Notes: generated by a model not told the origin, from the letters alone. A stretch of DNA of 64,000 nt from Demequina phytophila (GCF_000971135.1 NZ_BBLW01000004.1:1-64000); one strand, 5' to 3'. Shown: positions 15,847 through 24,653, numbered from the stretch's first letter. A program made the numbers and translations.

Positions 15847-16497
15847 CTACACCTGGTTCACGCGCTCCACGCCCGGCAGGATCGCGGCGAGCTCGCCGCG
15901 GGTGGTGCGCTTGCCGTAGGCGGGGGTGTCGCGCTCGACCCGCCATGACTCGGCGAGCGGGCCGACGTCGACCGAGTCGTAGCCGATGGCGTCGAGGAAC
16001 GACGCGACCAGGCTCTTGGCGGCGGCATCGTCACCCGCGATCGGGAGGGCACGGCGGTCGGGCGTGAGCGCCGGGCTGCCATGGGTGGGGATCTCGGCTG
16101 CGTAGATGTTGTTGAAGGCCTTCACCACGCGCGCACCGGGGACCAGGTCCTGCAGCAGCTGCGAGGTGGTCCTGCTGTTGTCGTCGAGCGCCGGGATGCG
16201 ACCGTCGCGCTGCGGGTAGTAGTTGTTCGCGTCCATCACCACCTTGCCCCGGAGCGCTTGGACCGGTATCGCGTCCTCCAGCTTGCCCAGCGGGACGGCG
16301 ACGAGGACGAGGTCGCCGGCGGCCGCGGCCTCGGCGGCGGTGGCGGCGCTCGCGTGGGGGCCGAGCTCCGCGACCAGGTCTCCGAGCGTAGCGGGGCCGC
16401 GCGAGTTGGAGAGGACAACGTCGTAGCCCGCCGCGACGGCGGCGCGAGCGACGTTGGCGCCGATGCGCCCAGAACCGATGAAGCCGATGGTGGTCAT
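15847..16497 (-). CDS. NADPH-dependent F420 reductase-like oxidoreductase
   Basis: A 216-residue Rossmann protein beginning MTTIGFIGSGRIGANVARAA, with a GxGxxG dinucleotide site at residues 7-12. VLVAVPLGKLEDAI, VVMDANNYYP and VVKAFNNIYAAEI follow, the conserved blocks of the NADPH:F420 reductase / YqkL-like family. Such enzymes transfer hydride between NADP and a cofactor such as F420, or act as general NAD(P)-binding reductases. The start ATG 16497 begins the Rossmann strand directly. It is divergent from vsr across a gap carrying a GGGACGATGCG copy. Confidence 0.82.
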   Translation of the reverse strand: MTTIGFIGSGRIGANVARAAVAAGYDVVLSNSRGPATLGDLVAELGPHASAATAAEAAAAGDLVLVAVPLGKLEDAIPVQALRGKVVMDANNYYPQRDGRIPALDDNSRTTSQLLQDLVPGARVVKAFNNIYAAEIPTHGSPALTPDRRALPIAGDDAAAKSLVASFLDAIGYDSVDVGPLAESWRVERDTPAYGKRTTRGELAAILPGVERVNQV

Positions 16498-16618
16498 GGT
16501 GGGCGCAACCGGAAGCTGGCGGCGGGTATTCCGAGGGACGATGCGGGGGCTAGCTTCTCGCGGCGGGTTCCGTGAAGCTGCCGGCAAGAGTTCACAGCTC
16601 ACGTCATAGCCTTGGAGG

Positions 16619-17065
16619 ATGCCCAGTCGCGAGTCGTGGGCCTCGAACCCTGGCGTCGCGCGCTCGATGCAGGCCAACAAGAAGCGCGACACCCAGCCGG
16701 AGCTCGCCGTGCGCCGCCTGGTCCACGCGTCGGGCCTCCGCTACCGCGTGGCCGCGACGCCCATCAAGGGTGTCCGGCGCACCGCCGACCTGCTGTTCCG
16801 ACCGACGAAGGTCGCCGTGTTCATCGACGGCTGCTTCTGGCATTCCTGCCCGATCCACGGCACGTTCCCCCGCGCCAACAGCGACTACTGGCTACCCAAG
16901 CTCCAGAGGAACCGTGAACGCGACGCGGAGACGACCGCGTTGCTCACCGATGCCGGCTGGCTGGTGCTGCGGTTCTGGGAGCACGAGGATCCGGCCACCG
17001 TCGCGAGGACCATCGTCGCCGCGGTGCTCGAGCGGCGCGACCCGAGCGTCACGGCACGCGGCTGA
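16619..17065 (+). CDS. vsr: very short patch repair endonuclease (solitary)
   Basis: A 148-residue Vsr-type endonuclease. Vsr nicks next to T:G mismatches arising by deamination of 5-methylcytosine. The family blocks are present in order: NKKRDTQPELAVRRLVHASGLRYR near 20-45, RTADLLF with the metal-binding aspartate near 57, VAVFIDGCFWHSCPIHG near 68-84, NSDYWLPKLQRNRERD near 88-103, and VLRFWEHE near 117-124. Vsr genes usually sit beside a C5-cytosine methyltransferase; none occurs in this window. The gene is therefore solitary here, and its partner methylase, if any, is elsewhere. Confidence 0.92.
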   Translation: MPSRESWASNPGVARSMQANKKRDTQPELAVRRLVHASGLRYRVAATPIKGVRRTADLLFRPTKVAVFIDGCFWHSCPIHGTFPRANSDYWLPKLQRNRERDAETTALLTDAGWLVLRFWEHEDPATVARTIVAAVLERRDPSVTARG

Positions 17066-17141
17066 GCCCGCGCGACCCGAGCATCGTCCCCCACCGAGCG
17101 AACCCTGCACGCGCTCGCGATCCGGTGCCTATCCTGGCGAT

Positions 17142-17708
17142 ATGGGCCGCCTCATCGTGGAACAGATCGTCAGCGTCGACGGCTTCGCCGCGGGTCCCGA
17201 CGGCGAGCTCGACTTCATGCGGATGGCCGGTGGCTTCGACACCACGGACGCGGGTCAGCTCGCGATGCTCGCGCGGGTCGACGCGATCCTGCTGGGCCGC
17301 AACACCTACGCGATGTTCGAGGAGTACTGGCCCGGCAAGACCGTCGACGAGGAAGCCGTGGCCGACTTCATCAACGGCACACCCAAGCACGTGGTCTCCA
17401 ACACGTTGCGGCGCGCACCGTGGGGCGACTACTCGTCCGCGCACGTCGAAGTGGGTGAGCCGCGCGACACGGTGCGCCGGCTCAAGAACCGCTACAGCGG
17501 GGACATCATCCTGTGGGGCAGCCTGATGCTCGCCGGCGCGCTCTTCCAGGCGGAGCTGGTCGACGTGGTGCGGCTCCGCGTGGTCCCGGTGCTCATCGGC
17601 GAGGGACGCACCGCGACGCCCGGGCTGCGCCACCCGCGCACCCTGCGGCCAGTCGAGATCGACGCCCTGCCGAGCGGGCACGTGACGCTCGTGTACGACG
17701 TCCTCTGA
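17142..17708 (+). CDS. dihydrofolate reductase-fold / RibD-C family protein
   Basis: A 188-residue protein of the RibD C-terminal / dihydrofolate-reductase-like family: LIVEQIVSVDGFAAGPDGELDF at the N-terminus, DAILLGRNTYAMFEEYWPG near 45-63, IILWGSLMLAGALFQAELVDVVRLRVVPVLIGEG near 118-150, with the G-x-L/x-x-x-L pattern that binds NADPH phosphates. These proteins are NADPH-dependent reductases; most stand-alone members have no known substrate. Short intergenic distance to vsr (77 nt) leaves co-transcription possible. Confidence 0.85.
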   Translation: MGRLIVEQIVSVDGFAAGPDGELDFMRMAGGFDTTDAGQLAMLARVDAILLGRNTYAMFEEYWPGKTVDEEAVADFINGTPKHVVSNTLRRAPWGDYSSAHVEVGEPRDTVRRLKNRYSGDIILWGSLMLAGALFQAELVDVVRLRVVPVLIGEGRTATPGLRHPRTLRPVEIDALPSGHVTLVYDVL

Positions 17709-17718
17709 CGCCCGCGGC

Positions 17719-17940
17719 TCAGACGGCGAGCGGCGTCACCCTGACGCGGCGACCGCAGCAGGCGCAGTAGCCGCTCCACTGGCGGATCCAGCGCACGCCC
17801 TCACGGAACCGCTTGTCGGCCCGTGCCAGCTTCGCATCGAGACGGACCTCGTCGATGAAGCGGTGACCCCTCGCCTCACACGCGAACGGCGCGTCGAGCG
17901 CCATCTCCCCCACCTCGACCCGAGCAAGCACCTCCGGCAT
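17719..17940 (-). CDS. small CxxC protein
   Basis: A 73-residue protein with a single C-A-C-C cluster near the C-terminus (GYCACCGRRVRV). The start 17940 was chosen because AGAGGAG lies at the right distance upstream. With only one cysteine cluster it would need a partner or dimer to hold a metal. No family recognised. Confidence 0.5.
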   Translation of the reverse strand: MPEVLARVEVGEMALDAPFACEARGHRFIDEVRLDAKLARADKRFREGVRWIRQWSGYCACCGRRVRVTPLAV

Positions 17941-18092
17941 GGCGGCTCCTCTCTGAGCTGCGCGTCGCCCGCGTGGCTGCCCCCGATGGCCGCCCATGTG
18001 ACGATGGGGTCCACCGTAAGAACCCTCCAACGTTGAAGGCAAGGTGACCTTGGTCCCAGTTCGTCACATTCGTGCCGGGCCCGGACAGCAGA

Positions 18093-18149
18093 CGACTCCG
18101 AGGTCGGGAACCCGGAACTGGAAGGAAAGGGCACCCGACCTCGGAGTCG
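18093..18149. repeat. 16-bp inverted repeat with 25-nt loop
   Basis: CGACTCCGAGGTCGGG (18093-18108) is perfectly complementary to CCCGACCTCGGAGTCG (18134-18149). The loop is purine-rich. It lies in the 270-bp gap between two - strand genes, where no other gene is seen. The stem is long and stable enough for a terminator or structured RNA, but no T-run follows on either strand. A shorter palindrome, CAAGGTGACCTTG, occurs at 18040-18052 in the same gap. Confidence 0.5.
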
Positions 18150-18210
18150 AGTCAATTATCGGCGACGCTGCCGAGGCTTGGATACCGAAACGGCCGAGTT
18201 CACCGCGAGT

Positions 18211-18618
18211 TCAGTCGCAGTAGTCGCACATCCCGGTCGAGGGCAGGTTGGTGAAGCAGGTCGCGCAGGTGGGGATGACCGCCTCCTGGACCTTCTCCGC
18301 GACGGCAGCGAAGCCCTTGGCCGCGGCCTGGTGCGCGGGAAGCTCGACCCAGTAGTTGTCGCCCTCCTCGGGGTGCACAGCGATGTAGCCGTGCGAGATG
18401 AACGCGACGGGGCTGGCGGCACCCGCGGGCTCGAGCGCGATGAACGCGCGCGACTCGGGGATGTACACGTGCTCGTAGCGGAGACCGCGCACGGTCTCGA
18501 CGATCTGGTCGATGTTCTCGGCCGGCGGCTTGAAGTCCGCCAGCGCGGCCTCGAAGGTGCGGAAGTACGTCCGGGGCTCGATGTCCTGCGTCAAAGTCAC
18601 CGGAGAATCATTCCCCAT
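18211..18618 (-). CDS. hypothetical protein with C-terminal zinc-ribbon-like motif
   Basis: A 135-residue protein (ATG 18618; a GTG at 18639 would add seven residues). The body reads as a mixed alpha/beta domain. The C-terminus CATCFTNLPSTGMCDYC holds two CxxC knuckles 11 residues apart, a likely zinc ribbon. The ATG is preferred because the alternative GTG lies inside a palindrome that looks like an operator. Function unknown. Confidence 0.65.
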   Translation of the reverse strand: MGNDSPVTLTQDIEPRTYFRTFEAALADFKPPAENIDQIVETVRGLRYEHVYIPESRAFIALEPAGAASPVAFISHGYIAVHPEEGDNYWVELPAHQAAAKGFAAVAEKVQEAVIPTCATCFTNLPSTGMCDYCD

Positions 18619-18633
18619 CCACGAACTACTTCG

Positions 18634-18661
18634 TGACACCTTTGGTCCCTGACAGGTGTCA
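18634..18661. promoter_or_regulatory. TGACACCT-N12-AGGTGTCA operator-like palindrome
   Basis: TGACACCT (18634-18641) and AGGTGTCA (18654-18661) form a perfect 8-bp inverted repeat with a 12-nt spacer, just upstream of the zinc-ribbon protein gene and downstream of the ABC permease gene. Symmetry, position and local AT content suggest an operator for a dimeric repressor of the 18211-18618 gene. Confidence 0.5.
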
Positions 18662-18696
18662 ATGACATTGCCACCAGGGACGATGCGCGGTCCGGT

Positions 18697-19545
18697 TCAT
18701 CGCGGGTCGCGGTACTTCCACATGGTGAGCGAGCCGAAGACGGCCACGAGGCCCGCAGACCACGCCAGCGACATCCCGAGCTCCGGCCCGACCGGGGTGC
18801 CGTTCATGAACGCACGGACGGCGGTCACCAGACCGGACACGGGGTTCACGTCGACCCATGCCTGCAGCCAGCCGGGCATGGTCGACGGGTCGACGAAGAT
18901 GTTGGAGCCGAACAGGACCGGCATGAGCACGATGGTCGACACCGCGGTGACCGATCCGGGCGTGCGGAGGATCAGCCCGAAGAACAGCCAGACCCATCCG
19001 AGCCCGAACGCGAAGATGAGCAGAACGGCCACTCCGGCGAGGACGCCGAGGAATCCTCCCTCGGGTCGCCAGCCGATCGCCAGGCAGACTGCCGCAGTGA
19101 CAGCCGCGCCGAGCGTGTAGCGCACGGCATCGCCCAGCAGCATCCCGATCAAGGCGGACGCGCGCCAGATCGGGAGCGACCGGAACCGGTCGAAAACGCC
19201 GCGATCGATGTCGGTGCGCAGCGTCGACGCGCTGTACATGGTGATGAACAGCACGGACTGCACCATGACGCCCGGTGCGATGTACGCGATGTACGACTCG
19301 ACCGAGCCCGAGATCGCGCCGCCGAACAGGTAGGTGAACAGCAGGGTCATGATGACGGGGAACAGCGTGACGTCAGCCAGCTGCTCGGGTACGTGCTTGA
19401 TCTTGAGCAGCGCCCGCCAGCCGAAGGACATCGACGCGCTGAGCGCTGAGGGCCGGGGCGGACGCTCGACGCTGGTGAGCGCCGAGGCGATCGCGTCGAC
19501 CTGCGGGGCTCGCGGCGCCTCCTCCGCCGTCGACTGTGCGCTCAT
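18697..19545 (-). CDS. ABC-2 type (DrrB-like) transporter permease
   Basis: A 282-residue ABC-2 permease with six predicted membrane helices, including [21 protein letters not shown] near 62-82 and the hallmark [23 protein letters not shown] near 90-112. [15 protein letters not shown] near 118-132 is the loop that contacts the ATPase in daunorubicin-resistance (DrrB) type exporters. It overlaps the ATPase gene by ATGA and forms one operon with it. Substrate unknown; drug or lipid export is typical. Confidence 0.92.
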   Translation of the reverse strand: MSAQSTAEEAPRAPQVDAIASALTSVERPPRPSALSASMSFGWRALLKIKHVPEQLADVTLFPVIMTLLFTYLFGGAISGSVESYIAYIAPGVMVQSVLFITMYSASTLRTDIDRGVFDRFRSLPIWRASALIGMLLGDAVRYTLGAAVTAAVCLAIGWRPEGGFLGVLAGVAVLLIFAFGLGWVWLFFGLILRTPGSVTAVSTIVLMPVLFGSNIFVDPSTMPGWLQAWVDVNPVSGLVTAVRAFMNGTPVGPELGMSLAWSAGLVAVFGSLTMWKYRDPR

Positions 19546-20513
19546 GCCGCCTCCTCCGCGTCCTGCGTGGGCTCCTCCGCGGCGTGTCCGGTGAGCGCGA
19601 GGAACACCTCGTCGAGCGTGGGCTGACCCAGCGAGAACTGTGCGAGCCCGATGTCGGCGTCCTCGAGCGCGGTGAGCGCCCGCGTGACGCCGGACCGGTC
19701 TTCGAGCCCCGCGACCAGCGCCTGCGGATCGTGGGTGGTCTCGAAGTCGACGCCGAGCTCCCGCACGAGGATCGCGCGGGCCGCGTCCCGATCATCGCGG
19801 TGCATGACGCGCACGTGGAGCGTCCCCGACCCGACCGACGCCTTGAGCTCGCTCGACGTGCCCTCCGCGATGATCCTCCCGCGGTCGATCACGGAGATCC
19901 TGTCCGCAAGCTGATCGGCCTCGTCCAGGTACTGCGTGGTGAGCATGACGGTGGTGCCGTGCGCGACCAGGGCCCGGATGATGTCCCACACCTCGTTGCG
20001 CGCGCGTGGGTCGAGGCCCGTGGTCGGCTCGTCCAGGAACAGCAGCTCGGGGCTCACCACGAGCGAGGCCGCGATGTCGATGCGCCTTCGCATGCCGCCG
20101 CTGTACTTCTTGACCTGGCGGTCCGCCGCGTCCGCGAGGCCGAATGCCTCGAGGAGCTCGTCCGCGCGCCTCGTCGCCGCACCGCCGCGGAAGCCGTAGA
20201 GCTTGGCGATGAGCCGCAGGTTCTCGCGGCCCGTGAGGTCCTCGTCCACCGACGCGAACTGGCCGGTGAGGCTCACCAGGCCGCGGACGGCGTCCGCCTC
20301 GCGGACCACGTCGCGGCCGAGCACCTTCGCGCTGCCCGCGTCCGGCCGGATCAGGGTGGCGAGCATGCGGATCGCGGTGGTCTTGCCCGCGCCGTTCGGC
20401 CCCAGGAATCCGTGCACGCCGCCCCGGGCGATGGCGAGATCGATCCCGTCCACGGCGCGCGTATCCCCGTAGACCTTGGTCAGCCCTGCGGTCTCGATCG
20501 CGAGATCGGTCAT
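19542..20513 (-). CDS. ABC transporter ATP-binding protein (DrrA-like)
   Basis: A 323-residue ATPase. Walker A GPNGAGKT is at residues 38-45, the Q-loop LTGQFAS near 88, the ABC signature YSGGMRRR near 139, Walker [17 protein letters not shown] near 157-172, and the switch histidine after [10 protein letters not shown] is replaced by Q in TTQYLDE, as in many DrrA proteins. The C-terminal 100 residues are the DrrA-type extension. Together with the overlapping permease it forms a homodimeric-type export complex at the cytoplasmic membrane. Confidence 0.94.
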   Translation of the reverse strand: MTDLAIETAGLTKVYGDTRAVDGIDLAIARGGVHGFLGPNGAGKTTAIRMLATLIRPDAGSAKVLGRDVVREADAVRGLVSLTGQFASVDEDLTGRENLRLIAKLYGFRGGAATRRADELLEAFGLADAADRQVKKYSGGMRRRIDIAASLVVSPELLFLDEPTTGLDPRARNEVWDIIRALVAHGTTVMLTTQYLDEADQLADRISVIDRGRIIAEGTSSELKASVGSGTLHVRVMHRDDRDAARAILVRELGVDFETTHDPQALVAGLEDRSGVTRALTALEDADIGLAQFSLGQPTLDEVFLALTGHAAEEPTQDAEEAA

Positions 20514-20596
20514 GGTGGCCCTCCCCGACGTCGCATGACCCCGTCAGGCTACGTCGAACCTCCGACACGGTGGAGGTCAGGGGGACGATGCGGCCG

Positions 20597-21544
20597 TCAC
20601 CCCCACCATTCGGCCGCCAGTCGGGCGTGGCGCACCGGGTCATCGAGCCAGGGCTGGTGGCCCGATCCCTCCATCACATGCACGGTGGATCGCGGCGCGT
20701 GCGCCGCCCACGCGCGCACGCGCTCCGGGGTCGCGAACGGGTCGCGGTCGCCGACCACCCACAGGCTCGGCATGGACAGGGCCTCGAGTTCGGCCCGGCC
20801 CGCGATCCACTCCGGCCGCAGCCCCCGCCACGTGGCGGTGCGGCGGATGAGTGCGAGCTCGTGCCAATACGTGTCCGTGTACCGGGACAGGGCCACACGC
20901 CATGCAAACTCCTCCGCGGGCGGTCCCCCTGCGTCGAGGAGGTCGCCGTGGCCCATCGCGCGGAAGGATCTGCGCAGGTCGCCCTCGTTGATCCGATGCC
21001 TGGACACCACGCGCGCGACCGGCGTGAGCGCGGTGAGGCGGAGCGGTCGCGGCAGCCGCATGCCCCGGATCGCCGGAACCCCTTCGAGGATCACGCTGCG
21101 GACCAGGTCCGGCCGGCGCGCGGCCGCGACCACCGCGGCGCCCCCTCCCGCGGAGTTGCCGAGCAGGTCCGCCCGGCCGTCAGCACGCGCCTCGATCACC
21201 GCGGCGAGGTACGCGGTGATCGCGACTCGCAGGCCCTCCGGCGTCATCTCCGAGTAGTCGAGCGGCTCGCTCAGTCCGCAGCCCGGCCGGTCGACCACGA
21301 TGGCGCGCACGCCCTCCATCGCCGCGACCAGCGGCACGAACACGTTGCCCGCCGTCGGGTTGCCGTGCACGAACACCACCGCGCGTCCCTCGCCGTGCTC
21401 GAGCGCGCGGACGCGGATCCCGTACCCGGGGACCTCGATCCACCGCTCGGTGGGCTGCATCCCGTGGTGGGCCCAGACGGCCGCCTCCGCCTCGCGGTAG
21501 CGAGCGTCGTCGCGTCGCGAGACGCGCGGAGCCACGGCAGTCAT
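20597..21544 (-). CDS. alpha/beta-fold hydrolase
   Basis: A 315-residue alpha/beta hydrolase of the epoxide-hydrolase/haloperoxidase-like type. HGNPTAGN is the oxyanion segment near residue 60. GNSAGGG gives the nucleophile serine at 131. The acid residue is in VVGDRDPFA near 265 and the histidine in MEGSGHQPW near 297. A cap region rich in Arg and Trp lies between. No signal peptide. Transcribed alone; the upstream gap holds a repeat element. Substrate unknown. Confidence 0.88.
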   Translation of the reverse strand: MTAVAPRVSRRDDARYREAEAAVWAHHGMQPTERWIEVPGYGIRVRALEHGEGRAVVFVHGNPTAGNVFVPLVAAMEGVRAIVVDRPGCGLSEPLDYSEMTPEGLRVAITAYLAAVIEARADGRADLLGNSAGGGAAVVAAARRPDLVRSVILEGVPAIRGMRLPRPLRLTALTPVARVVSRHRINEGDLRRSFRAMGHGDLLDAGGPPAEEFAWRVALSRYTDTYWHELALIRRTATWRGLRPEWIAGRAELEALSMPSLWVVGDRDPFATPERVRAWAAHAPRSTVHVMEGSGHQPWLDDPVRHARLAAEWWG

Positions 21545-21642
21545 CTCTCCTCCTCGGGAGCACGCGGGGGCTATCCCTCAGGATGCGTCCGATGCGCGCC
21601 GGTGGCCACCCGAACCCGACCGTCGGGGTGCGCGCCCCCACG

Positions 21643-21788
21643 CTCGCCGTTTTCATGCACTCCCGCGAGCGCGCGAGGGCCTCCGCTGCCGTTCAGAAGG
21701 GTGCTCGGGGCGACCACAAGCTCACCAGGCGTCGCCACAGGCGGTGACCGCCGCATCGTCCCCCGCCAAAGTGCATGAAAACGGCGAG
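21643..21788. repeat. inverted-repeat-bounded intergenic element, copy 1
   Basis: CTCGCCGTTTTCATGCACT (21643-21661) and its exact reverse complement (21770-21788) enclose 108 bp. The same 19-bp ends enclose a different core at 39589-39808. The AT-rich centre of each end stands out in this genome. A GCATCGTCCCC copy of the dispersed motif lies just inside the right end. No open reading frame or transposase is inside. It occupies most of the 290-bp gap between a hydrolase gene and a PEBP gene, both - strand. It could be a miniature inverted-repeat element or a regulatory DNA site. Confidence 0.7.
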
Positions 21789-21834
21789 GGGGGTGCACGG
21801 ACCCGCGCGACCGCGCGCGGAGGGCGGCGTCGGG

Positions 21835-22278
21835 TCAGCGCGAGTAGGTCGCGACCAGGCGCGCCTGCTCGACGATCGCGTCGGCGTACTCGTGGAGGAA
21901 CTCGTCGCGGGACGGCTCGCCGATCACGGGTCGCGTCAGTGCGTAGACCCAGAAGTAGTAGCGGTGGTCGCCGTGCCCGTGCGGCGGGAACGGACCCACG
22001 TAGCCGAGCCCGCCGTCATCATTCGGGCCGGGGCGGCCAGCGGCGGTGTCGATTGGGCCCGCGACGGGCGCGAGGCCGTACAGCGTCCAGTGGGTGAAGC
22101 CGTGCGCCATCGGCGCGTCGGGGTCGTGGCACACCAGTGCGAGCTCAACCGCCTCCGGCGGGATGCCGTCGACCGTCATGCGCGGGGTCTCCGCGCCGAA
22201 CTGGCCGGCGAACCGGTCCTCGATGCGCCCCCCGCCAGCGATGTCGGGGCTGGTGAGGACAAGATCCTTGACGGGCAC
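21835..22278 (-). CDS. YbhB/YbcL-family PEBP-like protein
   Basis: A 147-residue phosphatidylethanolamine-binding-protein-like protein, a small cytoplasmic ligand-binding fold of unclear role in bacteria. Family marks: VLTSPDI at the N-terminus, LALVCHDPDAPMAHGFTHWTLYGL near 49-72, GYVGPFPPHGHGDHRYYFWVYAL near 95-117 (the ligand pocket with DPDAP and PPHGxxHRY). GTG 22278 was chosen as start because AAGGAGG lies six nt upstream. It is the last gene of the - strand run leuB-ilvE2-PEBP. Confidence 0.88.
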   Translation of the reverse strand: MPVKDLVLTSPDIAGGGRIEDRFAGQFGAETPRMTVDGIPPEAVELALVCHDPDAPMAHGFTHWTLYGLAPVAGPIDTAAGRPGPNDDGGLGYVGPFPPHGHGDHRYYFWVYALTRPVIGEPSRDEFLHEYADAIVEQARLVATYSR

Positions 22279-22371
22279 AGGCTCCTCCTTGAATGCGGCT
22301 CCGCCACCCATCTTGCAGGCGCGACGCGCCGGACGCGAGCATGGCGCGCGCCCGGCGCGTGCATCGTCCCG

Positions 22372-23481
22372 TCAGAGGATGCGGTACATCCAGCCGTAGA
22401 CGTCCTCGGCGCGGCCGTACTGGATGTCGGTGAGGCGCTGGCGCGTGGCCAGCGTGACGGGGCCGGCGTCGCCGGAGCCGACGGTCACCTCGAAGCCCTC
22501 GCCGCCGATCCGGCCCACCGGCGTCACCACGGCGGCCGTGCCGCACGCGAAGATCTCCGCGACCTCGCCCGACTCGATGCCGTCGCGCAGCTCCGCGAGC
22601 GTGACGTCGCGCTCGACCACCTTGAGGTTCTGGTCCTCGAGCAGCTGGATGATCGACGAGCGCGTCACGCCCTCGAGGATGTTGCCGTTGATGATCGGGG
22701 TGAGGACGGTGCCGTCCTTCTGGACCACGAACACGTTCATGCCGCCGAGCTCCTCGAGCACGGCGTTGGTGCGCGCGTCGAGGAAGAGCACCTGGTCGTA
22801 GCCGCGCTCCGAGGCGCCGATCTGCGGGCGCAGCGCCGCCGCGTAGTTGCCGCCGCACTTGGCAGCGCCGGTGCCGCCGGGGCCCGCGCGGTGGAAGTCG
22901 CGCTCGACCCAGATGCTCACGGGCTTCACGCCGCCCTTGAAGTACGGGCCGGACGGAGAGGCGATGAGCAGGTACTCGACGCGCTTCGAGGGGCGCAGGC
23001 CCAGGAACACGTCCGTCGCGATGAGGAACGGGCGCAGGTAGAGCGAGGTCTCGGGCGCGGTGGGGGTCCACTCGTGGTCGAGCTCGACGAGCGCGTGCAG
23101 CGAGGCCATGAAGTCCTCGGTGGGGAGCTCGGGGAGCGCGAGGCGCCACGCGGAGCGCTGGAGGCGCTGGGCGTTCTTCTCGGGGCGGAAGGTGCGCACG
23201 GAGCCGTCGGCCCAGCGGTACGCCTTGAGGCCCTCGAATACCTCCTGCGCGTAGTGCAGCACGGACGCGGCGGGGTCGAGCAGCAGCGGGCCGTAGGGCT
23301 CGACGCGGCGATCGGCCCAGCCCTCGTCCGACGTCCACGTGATGCGTGCCATGTGGTCCGTGAAGCGGGTACCGAAGGCGAGGTCCTTGAGACGCTCGGC
23401 GCGCTCGGCATCCGTCGCGGGGTTGGGGTTGCGGACGACCCGGAAGGCCTCCGCGGTGGACGATGCGGTCGTGTCGGTCAC
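22372..23481 (-). CDS. ilvE: branched-chain amino acid aminotransferase (second copy)
   Basis: A 369-residue PLP aminotransferase, the last step of Ile, Leu and Val synthesis. The PLP lysine is K208 in TGAAKCGGNYAAAL, the usual actinobacterial form; HYAQEVFEGLKAYR near 77-90 and EELGGMNVF near 245 are also present. It starts at GTG 23481 behind AGGAAGG. It lies 122 nt downstream of leuB on the same strand, with a hairpin between them. Among the two copies in this window it is closer to the common IlvE pattern and is next to a leucine gene. The dispersed motif falls in codons 5-8 (TASS). Confidence 0.95.
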   Translation of the reverse strand: MTDTTASSTAEAFRVVRNPNPATDAERAERLKDLAFGTRFTDHMARITWTSDEGWADRRVEPYGPLLLDPAASVLHYAQEVFEGLKAYRWADGSVRTFRPEKNAQRLQRSAWRLALPELPTEDFMASLHALVELDHEWTPTAPETSLYLRPFLIATDVFLGLRPSKRVEYLLIASPSGPYFKGGVKPVSIWVERDFHRAGPGGTGAAKCGGNYAAALRPQIGASERGYDQVLFLDARTNAVLEELGGMNVFVVQKDGTVLTPIINGNILEGVTRSSIIQLLEDQNLKVVERDVTLAELRDGIESGEVAEIFACGTAAVVTPVGRIGGEGFEVTVGSGDAGPVTLATRQRLTDIQYGRAEDVYGWMYRIL

Positions 23482-23551
23482 TGTCTTGGCCTTCCTGTGA
23501 GTGCGGGTTCAGTTGAGAGTACTGGGAGCGTTGCTCCCCGGTGACGCCTGA

Positions 23552-23578
23552 GGGCTCGCACAACGCGTGTGCGAGCCC
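23552..23578 (-). terminator. hairpin between leuB and ilvE2
   Basis: GGGCTCGCACA (23552-23562) pairs perfectly with TGTGCGAGCCC (23568-23578) around a 5-nt loop, 26 nt after the leuB stop. No T-run follows, so it is either a weak GC-type terminator or a processing stem separating leuB from ilvE2. Confidence 0.5.
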
Positions 23579-23603
23579 CCAAGGCGACGGCGTGCGGGCG
23601 AGG

Positions 23604-24653
23604 TTAGCCGCGGATGCGGGCCGCGAGGGCGTCGCCTACCTCGGAGGTGGAGCGCGGGCCCCAGCCCTCGGCGGTCTTGGCCGCGGCATCGTCCGCGACG
23701 GCCTGCTCGACCTTGGCCGCCAGGTCCTGGTAGCCGAGGAAGTCGAGCATCATCGCGACGGACAGGACGGTGGCGGAGGGGTCCGCCTTCTGCTGGCCGG
23801 CGATGTCGGGGGCGGAGCCGTGGACGGGCTCGAACATCGACGGGCCGGTCTTGTCGGGGTTGACGTTGCCGGACGCCGCGAGGCCGATGCCGCCGGAGAT
23901 CGCGGCCGCCTCGTCCGTGAGGATGTCGCCGAAGAGGTTGTCGGCGACGATCACGTCGAACGATGCGGGGGCCGTGACGAGCTTGATGGTCGCCGCGTCG
24001 ACGTGCAGGTAGTCCCAGGTGACGTCGGGGAACTCGGGCGCGACGGCCTCGACGGTGCGGCGCCACAGGTGACCGGCGTGGACGAGCACGTTGTGCTTGT
24101 GGACCAGCGTGACGTGCTTGCGCTCGCGCTTGGCGGCCACGTCGAAGGCGTAGCGGACCACGCGCTCGACGCCGTGGCGGGTGTTGACGGAGACCTCGGT
24201 GGCGATCTCGTGGGGGGTGTCGACGCGCAGCGCGCCGCCGTTGCCCACGTACGGGCCCTCGGTGCCCTCGCGGACCACCACGAAGTCGATGTCGCCCGGG
24301 TCGCTCAGCGGCGAGACCTCGCCGGGGTACAGGCGCGACGGGCGGAGGTTGACGTACTGGTCGAGCTCGAAGCGGAGCTTAAGGAGCAGGCCGCGCTCGA
24401 GGACGCCGGACGGGACGGTCGGGTCGCCGATGGCGCCGAGGAGGATCACGTCGTGGCCCTTGATCGCGGCGAGGTCGGCGTCGGTCAGGGTCTCCCCCGT
24501 CGCGTGCCAGCGCTTGGCGCCCAGGTCGAACTCGGTGGTCTCGAACGTGATGTCCGTGCCCTCGGTGGCGGCGGCGAGGGCCTTGAGCCCCTCGGCCACG
24601 ACCTCGGGTCCGATGCCGTCACCGGCGACGACTGCGAGACGATACGTGGTCAT
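23604..24653 (-). CDS. leuB: 3-isopropylmalate dehydrogenase
   Basis: A 349-residue beta-decarboxylating dehydrogenase that oxidises 3-isopropylmalate to 2-oxoisocaproate with NAD in leucine synthesis. The N-terminus [20 protein letters not shown], substrate-binding [19 protein letters not shown] near 92-110, [15 protein letters not shown] near 125-139, and the metal/substrate site [13 protein letters not shown] near 217-229 are all present; [12 protein letters not shown] near 275 closes the NAD site. The short actinobacterial form. GGGAGA precedes the ATG. Confidence 0.97.
   Translation of the reverse strand: MTTYRLAVVAGDGIGPEVVAEGLKALAAATEGTDITFETTEFDLGAKRWHATGETLTDADLAAIKGHDVILLGAIGDPTVPSGVLERGLLLKLRFELDQYVNLRPSRLYPGEVSPLSDPGDIDFVVVREGTEGPYVGNGGALRVDTPHEIATEVSVNTRHGVERVVRYAFDVAAKRERKHVTLVHKHNVLVHAGHLWRRTVEAVAPEFPDVTWDYLHVDAATIKLVTAPASFDVIVADNLFGDILTDEAAAISGGIGLAASGNVNPDKTGPSMFEPVHGSAPDIAGQQKADPSATVLSVAMMLDFLGYQDLAAKVEQAVADDAAAKTAEGWGPRSTSEVGDALAARIRG

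Noticed and set aside
21643..21788. Insertion sequence
   Set aside because: Inverted ends are present but no transposase frame or target duplication was found; kept only as a repeat element.
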